Below are positions 7,890 through 11,820 of a DNA stretch of 11,820 nt, one piece after another. A program made the position numbers and the translations under genes. Numbering within the stretch: position 1 is the stretch's first letter; every line of letters starts with the position of its first letter. The notes under the pieces were generated by a model that saw nothing but the letters and a program-made list of their open reading frames with translations, did not search any database and had not been told where the DNA came from. Source of the DNA: an uncultured Eubacteriales bacterium (GTDB lineage Bacteria; Bacillota; Clostridia; Oscillospirales; Acutalibacteraceae); NCBI GenBank assembly GCA_900319655.1, contig ONPH01000021.1, forward strand, positions 1 through 11,820, read 5' to 3'.

Positions 7890-7918
7890 ATTTTACACCA
7901 AAACTCTCGATTTGTCCA
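7890..7918 (-). promoter_or_regulatory. Predicted sigma-A promoter of ftsL
   Basis: TGGACA (7918-7913) is a one-mismatch -35. It stands 17 bases from TAAAAT (7895-7890), a one-mismatch -10. The predicted start near A7883 gives a leader of about 227 bases before ftsL. A weaker alternative, TTGAAA-N19-TATAAA, lies nearer the gene (about 7718-7748). The 280-bp gap 7657-7936 shows no ORF of its own. Confidence 0.6.
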
Positions 7919-7936
7919 GTGTTGAGAAGAAATTTC

Positions 7937-8860
7937 TCAAATTTTTTCGCATATTCTCAACTTTGCACTTCTTGCTCTCGGGTTTTCAGCCAATTCTGTT
8001 TCATTTGCACAAACAGGCTTTCGGGTAATCAAACGTACCTTTGGTTTGTTTCCGCAAACGCATACCGGAAAGTCCTTAGGGCAGGTACAGCCCTGTGCCC
8101 ATGACGCCATTTTCCGCTTAACAATCCTGTCCTCAAGCGAATGGAAGGTGATAACTGCGAGCCTTCCGCCGCTTCCGAGCAGCTCAAACGCACCGTCAAG
8201 CCCTTTTTCGAGCACTCCGAGCTCGTCATTCACGGCAATCCGGATTGCCTGAAAGGTTTTGCGTGCCGGATGACCGTCGCGCCTTACCTTTTGCGGAACG
8301 TTGCTTTTGACAATCTCCGCAAGCTCTAAGGTAGTTTCTATAGGCTTTTTCTGACGGCTTTCGACAATCCCCTTTGCGATTGACGGCGCGTACTTTTCCT
8401 CGCCGTAATCGTAGATTATCTTTTTAAGCTCATCATACGGCAGTGAATTTATCAAATCCGCCGCTGTCGCTCCCTTTTGGCTCATTCGCATATCGAGCGG
8501 AGCGTCCTCGTGGAACGAAAAGCCCCTCTCGGAAGTGTCGAGCTGGTGAGATGAAACGCCGATATCGAGCAAAACACCGTCCACCCTAAAAACTCCGCGC
8601 TGTTCAAGCAGTTCCTTGATGTCGGCAAAGTTGCCCTTGACGATAAGCGCATTTTCGTTTTTCTTAAAGCGCTCGGTCAGAGTACAGATTGCGTCGGGAT
8701 CCTGGTCAATGCAAATCAGCCTGCCGCTTGTAAGGCATTTAAGGATTTCGGAAGAATGACCTCCGCCGCCGGCAGTGCCGTCAACGTAAATGCCGTTCGG
8801 GTTGACATTAAGCCCTTCGATTGTCTGATTAAGAAGAACGGGAATATGAGAAAACTCCAT
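7937..8860 (-). CDS. rsmH: 16S rRNA (cytosine(1402)-N4)-methyltransferase RsmH
   Basis: RsmH (MraW) uses S-adenosylmethionine to methylate N4 of C1402 in the decoding centre of the 30S subunit. The 307 residues match the family length. Motifs seen are HIPVLLNQTIEGL (5-17), the SAM loop DGTAGGGGHSSEIL (27-40), DQDPDAI (52-58), GVLLDIGVSSHQLD (95-108), RGFSFHEDAPLDMRM (112-126), ITFHSLEDRIVK and the C-terminal ARSAKLRICEK. The ATG at 8860 is preceded by AGGAGG, which overlaps the mraZ stop codon (TAGGAGGACGAAATG), so its translation is probably coupled to mraZ. No U-tailed hairpin follows on this strand, so some read-through toward ftsL is possible. Confidence 0.97.
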   Translation of the reverse strand: MEFSHIPVLLNQTIEGLNVNPNGIYVDGTAGGGGHSSEILKCLTSGRLICIDQDPDAICTLTERFKKNENALIVKGNFADIKELLEQRGVFRVDGVLLDIGVSSHQLDTSERGFSFHEDAPLDMRMSQKGATAADLINSLPYDELKKIIYDYGEEKYAPSIAKGIVESRQKKPIETTLELAEIVKSNVPQKVRRDGHPARKTFQAIRIAVNDELGVLEKGLDGAFELLGSGGRLAVITFHSLEDRIVKRKMASWAQGCTCPKDFPVCVCGNKPKVRLITRKPVCANETELAENPRARSAKLRICEKI

Positions 8861-8869
8861 TTCGTCCTC

Positions 8870-9289
8870 CTAAAACCTGAGAAGTGCGACTGCTTCACCG
8901 AGTACGTCCTTGTTGGAGCCGCTGAACTCGTCGTACTTGGATTTGTTCCAGATTTCAATTCTGGTGTCCATACCCAAAACAACGGCTTCGTCCTCAAGCT
9001 CCGCGGCTTTTCTGAGCGACTGGGGAATCATAATTCTTCCCGAGGCGTTCGGAGAAACCTCCGCCGCCGTCGCAGTAAAGGCGTACTGAAGCGCCCTCGC
9101 TTTGTCCGCAGGAAGCTCCTTGATATTCGCGATAATCCGCTCAAATTGCTCCGTTGACATTACCTGAACGCACGGACTGTCAAAGCCCTTGGCGATGTAG
9201 AAGGTATCTCCGAGCTCTTCGCGGAACTTTGCAGGCAGGACAATTCTGCCCTTGGCGTCTATACTGTGGTCAGACGTTCCTAAAAACAC
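8870..9289 (-). CDS. mraZ: Transcriptional regulator MraZ
   Basis: MraZ is a DNA-binding protein of the SpoVT/AbrB fold that forms rings and represses its own dcw promoter in the bacteria where it has been studied. The protein holds two tandem copies of the domain: IDAKGRIVLPAKFREEL (residues 10-26) and NASGRIMIPQSLRKAAEL (81-98). The DxKGR and NxSGR signatures are intact. I start it at the GTG at 9289, five bases after GGAGGTGA, giving 139 residues and the usual N-terminus VFLGTSDHSIDAKGR. An upstream in-frame TTG at 9313 would put the ribosome binding site inside the gene. It is the first gene of the cluster, nine bases before rsmH, behind a strong promoter and an operator-like repeat. Confidence 0.95.
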   Translation of the reverse strand: MFLGTSDHSIDAKGRIVLPAKFREELGDTFYIAKGFDSPCVQVMSTEQFERIIANIKELPADKARALQYAFTATAAEVSPNASGRIMIPQSLRKAAELEDEAVVLGMDTRIEIWNKSKYDEFSGSNKDVLGEAVALLRF

Positions 9290-9340
9290 TCGGTTCACCT
9301 CCAAAATCTGCAAATCTTAGTTTAATTTGCCATTTGATAT

Positions 9341-9366
9341 CACAAAATGACACAAAATGACACTGT
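9341..9366 (-). promoter_or_regulatory. Putative MraZ operator: 10-bp direct repeats
   Basis: On the plus strand CACAAAATGA is repeated exactly at 9341-9350 and 9351-9360, then CAC starts a decayed third unit. On the transcribed strand this puts GTG at three points exactly 10 bp apart (AGTG-TCATTT-TGTG-TCATTT-TGTG). Known MraZ sites are GTG/TGGG-containing boxes repeated once per helical turn upstream of mraZ. Here the repeats fall just downstream of the predicted transcript start (about 9368), a position that would block transcription. Assignment is by position, period and core; binding is untested. Confidence 0.65.
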
Positions 9367-9374
9367 GTGCTACT

Positions 9375-9403
9375 ATTATAATACATCTAAGAGAAAAAAT
9401 CAA
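9375..9403 (-). promoter_or_regulatory. Sigma-A promoter of mraZ-rsmH
   Basis: TTGATT (9403-9398) and a perfect TATAAT (9380-9375) are separated by 17 bases. The start is predicted near A9368, giving a leader of about 79 bases to mraZ. Between this promoter and the terminator at 9529-9556 lies about 125 bp of AT-rich sequence in which I see nothing else. Confidence 0.82.
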
Positions 9404-9528
9404 GAAAAAGTTACTAAATTATAAAAAATAATTACAATTTGTCGGATTTATACAAACAAGCGCAAGTCAGTATATCAAAATCGTACAAATGGAAGTCTTT
9501 TTTCATTATTTCCAATGATGCAGAGCAT

Positions 9529-9556
9529 AAAAAAACAGACGGCGAACGCCGTCTGT
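9529..9556 (-). terminator. Intrinsic terminator of the rsmD-coaD-coiled-coil unit
   Basis: On the minus strand ACAGACGGC and GCCGTCTGT form a perfect nine-pair stem around GTTC, followed by six T residues. It begins 18 bases after the coiled-coil gene's stop codon and separates this block from the dcw cluster. Confidence 0.93.
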
Positions 9557-9574
9557 CGTAATGTGAAATAAATA

Positions 9575-10042
9575 TTATCCCTCGCGCTTAGCTCTCTGGG
9601 AATTGATAATGTTCGCGCGTGTCTTTTTAACCTCGTTAAGCTGAGTGCTGAGGCTCTCCTCGGTGCGCTTCATAATGCCGTCAACATAAACGTTTGCAGC
9701 CTTTCTGATTTCTGCCGACTTAGCCTTGGCGTCGTCAACAATCTCCTTAGCCTTTGCCTGAGCCTCTCTTACGAGCTCGCTCTGGTTGAGCATAACCTTC
9801 TTGCGTTCCTCAGCCGCGCGGATAATATTCTCCGACTCGCGGTTAGCCTCGGCAAGAATCTGCTTTCTGTCGGCTACGATGTTTTTAGCCTGTCTTACCT
9901 CTGCGGGCATAGCGTCCTGAATCTGCTCGATGATGTCGTAAACCTCATCGCTGCTAACCATAACCTTGCCGCCCGAAAGGGGAACTGTTTTTGAATCGTT
10001 AATTAAATCCTGAAGCTGTAAAATTAAATCATCAACCTTCAT
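9575..10042 (-). CDS. Uncharacterised coiled-coil protein of the coaD neighbourhood
   Basis: A 155-residue soluble protein with no membrane helix or signal peptide. The N-terminal part (1-48) holds a short conserved-looking motif PLSGGKVMVSSDEVYDII (21-38). From about residue 45 to 145 the sequence is an almost unbroken charged, Ala-rich helix (EANRESENIIRAAEERKK, REAQAKAKEIVDDAKAKSAE), very likely a long coiled coil. Such proteins are often labelled 'ATPase' or 'V-type ATPase subunit H/E' purely through coiled-coil resemblance; no nucleotide-binding motif is present. DivIVA-like or ATP-synthase-b-like architecture is the nearest comparison. From memory, similar proteins sit next to coaD in other Clostridia. 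I chose the ATG at 10042 (AGGAG eight bases upstream, protein begins MKVDDL) over the in-frame GTG at 10051. Its role is unknown; structural or scaffolding work is possible. Confidence 0.85.
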   Translation of the reverse strand: MKVDDLILQLQDLINDSKTVPLSGGKVMVSSDEVYDIIEQIQDAMPAEVRQAKNIVADRKQILAEANRESENIIRAAEERKKVMLNQSELVREAQAKAKEIVDDAKAKSAEIRKAANVYVDGIMKRTEESLSTQLNEVKKTRANIINSQRAKREG

Positions 10043-10069
10043 TTTCTCCACTCCTATTCCCTTATATTT

Positions 10070-10096
10070 ATTATAAGTTGTATTTTATTTAATCAA
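10070..10096 (-). promoter_or_regulatory. Possible internal promoter before the coiled-coil gene
   Basis: TATAAT at 10075-10070 is preceded by TTGATT (10096-10091) with a spacer of only 15 bases, shorter than the optimum. If used, transcription would start about 20 bases before the coiled-coil gene. The hexamers are good and the spacing is poor. Confidence 0.35.
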
Positions 10097-10109
10097 CCGG
10101 CAGTGCCGG
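10097..10109. repeat. Small GC hairpin after coaD
   Basis: CCGGC-AGT-GCCGG forms a five-pair stem with a three-base loop in the 69-bp coaD/coiled-coil gap, starting 12 bases after the coaD stop. The transcribed strand continues TTGATTAAAT without a real U-run, so it is at most a weak attenuator or mRNA-stabilising element. Confidence 0.4.
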
Positions 10110-10120
10110 ACATTTCCAAT

Positions 10121-10606
10121 CTAATTCTTTTTGAGCTTTTTGACAATTCTGTCGTGAACGCACTCCGGCACGAAGTTGCTTATATCTCCGCCCATTGAGC
10201 CGATTTCGCGAACCATACTCGAACTGAGGTACATTGAGTCGCTGTCGGCGGTCAGGAAGATTGTTTCAAGCTCGGGGTTAATCTTTTTGTTCGCCATAGC
10301 CATCTGGAACTCGTAGTCAAAGTCAGACACAGCCCGGAGTCCCTTGACGATAGCGTCTACGCCGTGCTGTCTGCAATACTCTGCGAGCAAGCCCTCAAAG
10401 CTGACAATCTCAACATTATCAAGCCCCTTTACGGCGTCGCTCAAAAGCTCGATTCGCTCCTCAATTGAAAAGCTCGGGGTTTTTGACGAATTGACAAGGA
10501 CTGCGATATACACCTTGCCGAACATTTTTGACGCCCTTTTGATAATATCAAGATGCCCGAGAGTTACCGGGTCGAAGCTTCCGGGGCAAATTACGGTTTT
10601 ATTCAT
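10121..10606 (-). CDS. coaD: Phosphopantetheine adenylyltransferase CoaD
   Basis: CoaD transfers AMP from ATP to 4'-phosphopantetheine, giving dephospho-CoA, the penultimate step of coenzyme A synthesis. The 161 residues match the family length. The nucleotidyltransferase core PGSFDPVTLGHLDII (8-22) includes the TxGH motif at T15-H18. Further signatures are KGLRAVSDFDYEFQMA (88-103) and the C-terminal YLSSSMVREI (126-135), which corresponds to the ISSTxVRE-type ATP site. The ATG at 10606 overlaps the rsmD stop by one base (TAATG), and AAGGAT lies inside the end of rsmD, so translation is coupled. The rsmD-coaD pairing is common in Bacillota. Confidence 0.97.
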   Translation of the reverse strand: MNKTVICPGSFDPVTLGHLDIIKRASKMFGKVYIAVLVNSSKTPSFSIEERIELLSDAVKGLDNVEIVSFEGLLAEYCRQHGVDAIVKGLRAVSDFDYEFQMAMANKKINPELETIFLTADSDSMYLSSSMVREIGSMGGDISNFVPECVHDRIVKKLKKN

Positions 10607-11151
10607 TACAAAAAATCCTTATTTCTGAAAGTCGTTATTTTTATTTTACCATAGCGATACTGTCTGTCAAGTACAAAATCGCCGTATTGTGATAAAATTT
10701 CTTCATCAAGCGGATTTTCGGCAATGATAACGCCCGTGTCCTTAACAGCATTTGCCACAAGCTCCAAGCTTTCCTGAAGCGCTCCGGTCTTGTACGGAGG
10801 GTCGAGAAAAACAATATCAAAGCTTTTGCTGTTTGCCGACAAAAAGCTGCGGAAGTCCATTTGAAAGACCTTTGCCCTGTCCTCAAAATGAGTGGTTTTG
10901 AGGTTTTGCTTTACGGTCATAACGGATTTTTTGGAGTTGTCGACAAAATATGCCGACTCAGCTCCGCGGCTGAGCGCCTCAATTCCCATTTGTCCCGAGC
11001 CCGCGAACAAGTCCAAAAATACCCTGCCCTCGGTCTCAAACTGGATAATGGAAAAAACCGCTTCTTTAATTCTGTCGGTTGTGGGACGGACATCCTCGCC
11101 CTCAAGGGTTTGAAGCCGTCTGCCTTTTGCAGTACCTGTAATTACTCGCAT
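10606..11151 (-). CDS. rsmD: 16S rRNA (guanine(966)-N2)-methyltransferase RsmD
   Basis: RsmD uses S-adenosylmethionine to methylate N2 of G966 in 16S rRNA during 30S assembly. The 181 residues start with the family's MRVITGTAKGRRL. They continue with VRPTTDRIKEAVFSII (21-36), the SAM-binding motif FLDLFAGSGQMGIEALSRGA (45-64) and the catalytic motif FLDPPY (115-120) of N6/N2 amino methyltransferases. The ATG at 11151 follows AAAAGGAC at six bases. It is the first gene after a well-formed promoter and shares one base with coaD downstream. Confidence 0.95.
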   Translation of the reverse strand: MRVITGTAKGRRLQTLEGEDVRPTTDRIKEAVFSIIQFETEGRVFLDLFAGSGQMGIEALSRGAESAYFVDNSKKSVMTVKQNLKTTHFEDRAKVFQMDFRSFLSANSKSFDIVFLDPPYKTGALQESLELVANAVKDTGVIIAENPLDEEILSQYGDFVLDRQYRYGKIKITTFRNKDFL

Positions 11152-11178
11152 AAAAACGTCCTTTTCATTAACTCATTA

Positions 11179-11207
11179 ATTATATCACACAAAACAACAT
11201 ATTACAA
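11179..11207 (-). promoter_or_regulatory. Sigma-A promoter with extended -10 before rsmD
   Basis: TTGTAA (11207-11202) and a perfect TATAAT (11184-11179) lie 17 bases apart, and TGA directly before the -10 makes it an extended -10 (TGnTATAAT). The start is predicted near 11172, about 20 bases before rsmD. No GC-rich terminator separates it from uvrC, so read-through may add to it. Confidence 0.78.
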
Positions 11208-11232
11208 TATTATTTTTAAAAAATTACAAAAT

Positions 11233-11820
11233 TTAATTCTCATTTTCGGGATTAAAGTACCTGTAAACTGCCAAAGCGCTGTCCTTTGTCATTTTCGGAG
11301 CCTGTTCAAGCTCCTCCAAATCAGCCTTTGAAATATTGTCAATCGTCCTGAAATATTTTAAAAGCGCCTTTGCCCTGACCTCTCCCACGCCGTCAATTTG
11401 GGTAAGCGAGCTTTTAAAAGTATTCTTTTTTCTGCGCGCGTGGTGGTAGCCGATTGCAAAGCGGTGAACCTCGTCCTGCATTTTGCTCAGGAAGGTGAAC
11501 ACCTGTCTGCGCGAGTTAATTGCAATCTCTCCACCCTCGCCCGTTACGGCGCGCGTGCGGTGCTTGTCGTCCTTGACCATACCGAAAAGCGGCACGGAGA
11601 TATTCATTCTGTCAAAAACCTCCCTGACCGCGGCTACCTGTCCCTTGCCGCCGTCGAGCAGAATTAAATCTGGCAGCTTTCCGAAGCCCTCGTCGCTGTC
11701 CTCGGCGTTGTAGTATTCCTCAAAGCGCCTTTGCAGAACCTCAGCCATTGAAGCGTAGTCGTCCTGCCCCTCGAAGCCCTTGATTTTGAACTTGCGGTAG
11801 GCTGATTTGAGCGGCTTGCC
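11233..11820 (-). CDS. uvrC: Excinuclease ABC subunit C, UvrC (5' part outside window)
   Basis: UvrC makes the two incisions around DNA lesions in nucleotide excision repair. Only the last 195 residues are here; a full protein has about 600. The frame is open through the window edge. Its first visible residues (SAYRKFKIKGFEGQDDYASM) match the region entering the C-terminal RNase H-like nuclease domain. LILLDGGKGQ holds a catalytic-type Asp (residue 56 of the fragment), and RFAIGYHHARR holds the conserved His region. The end (~LTQIDGVGEVRAKALLKYF onward) is the helix-hairpin-helix DNA-binding domain. The internal ATG at 11748 is not a start because the homology continues upstream of it. It ends 81 bp before rsmD; no terminator is evident. 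Confidence 0.95.
   Translation of the reverse strand, partial: GKPLKSAYRKFKIKGFEGQDDYASMAEVLQRRFEEYYNAEDSDEGFGKLPDLILLDGGKGQVAAVREVFDRMNISVPLFGMVKDDKHRTRAVTGEGGEIAINSRRQVFTFLSKMQDEVHRFAIGYHHARRKKNTFKSSLTQIDGVGEVRAKALLKYFRTIDNISKADLEELEQAPKMTKDSALAVYRYFNPENEN

Noticed and set aside
7922..7947. Inverted repeat TTGAGAA-N5-TTCTCAA next to a T-run, over the rsmH stop codon
   Set aside because: The T-run follows the stem only on the plus strand, where there is no gene. On the transcribed minus strand CACTGG follows, so it is not a terminator for rsmH.
9290..9313. TTG start for mraZ at 9313
   Set aside because: The GGAGGTGA ribosome binding site falls inside this extension, and the family N-terminus fits the GTG at 9289.
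10861..11331. 156-codon plus-strand open frame across rsmD and the uvrC-rsmD gap
   Set aside because: It lies antisense to conserved RsmD motifs and over a well-formed minus-strand promoter, and its translation resembles no protein I know.
1..11820. A novel defence, mobile or biosynthetic system
   Set aside because: Every sizeable coherent frame is accounted for by conserved housekeeping genes on one strand, apart from one small coiled-coil gene. I found no transposase, integrase, att-like repeats, CRISPR spacing or unusual gene fusion.

Overview
This window is a stretch of bacterial chromosome holding most of a division and cell-wall (dcw) cluster, with a DNA-repair and housekeeping block upstream of it. 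All genes lie on the minus strand, so transcription runs from high to low coordinates. Several features point to a low-to-mid-GC Bacillota of the class Clostridia, possibly an Oscillospirales/Ruminococcaceae-type gut bacterium. These are strong Shine-Dalgarno sequences (AGGAGG, AAAGGAG), sigma-A-type promoters in AT-rich gaps, a division PBP ending in two PASTA repeats, FtsL placed after rsmH, and a coiled-coil gene beside coaD. The taxon is an inference from gene content and style. No marker gene proves it.

Reading in the direction of transcription, the first block is the 3' part of uvrC (nucleotide excision repair), then rsmD, coaD and a small coiled-coil protein gene. A promoter with an extended -10 precedes rsmD. 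rsmD and coaD overlap by one base (TAATG). The block ends in a strong intrinsic terminator at 9529-9556.

The dcw cluster then starts from a clear sigma-A promoter (9375-9403), directly followed by 10-bp direct repeats that look like the autoregulatory MraZ operator. mraZ and rsmH come next and are tightly coupled. ftsL follows a 280-bp AT-rich gap with its own promoter-like sequence and several inverted repeats. ftsL is closed by a perfect intrinsic terminator (7051-7082), so it appears to be a transcription unit of its own. After another 207-bp gap with inverted and direct repeats come spoVD/ftsI-like PBP, mraY, ftsW, murG and murA (cut by the window end), spaced 39-78 bp apart like one operon.

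Functionally, MraY makes lipid I, MurG makes lipid II, and the FtsW glycosyltransferase with the PASTA-domain transpeptidase polymerises and cross-links septal peptidoglycan. FtsL scaffolds that synthase, MurA feeds the first committed step of precursor synthesis, MraZ probably controls the start of the cluster, and RsmH and RsmD methylate 16S rRNA. murD and murF, common neighbours here in other Bacillota, are absent between rsmH and murA.

I see no mobile element, CRISPR array, tRNA, rRNA, toxin system or evidently new multi-gene system. The most interesting material is regulatory: the segmentation of the cluster around ftsL, the repeat cluster in the ftsL leader, and the repeats upstream of the PBP gene. 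The uncharacterised coiled-coil protein next to coaD is also worth attention.
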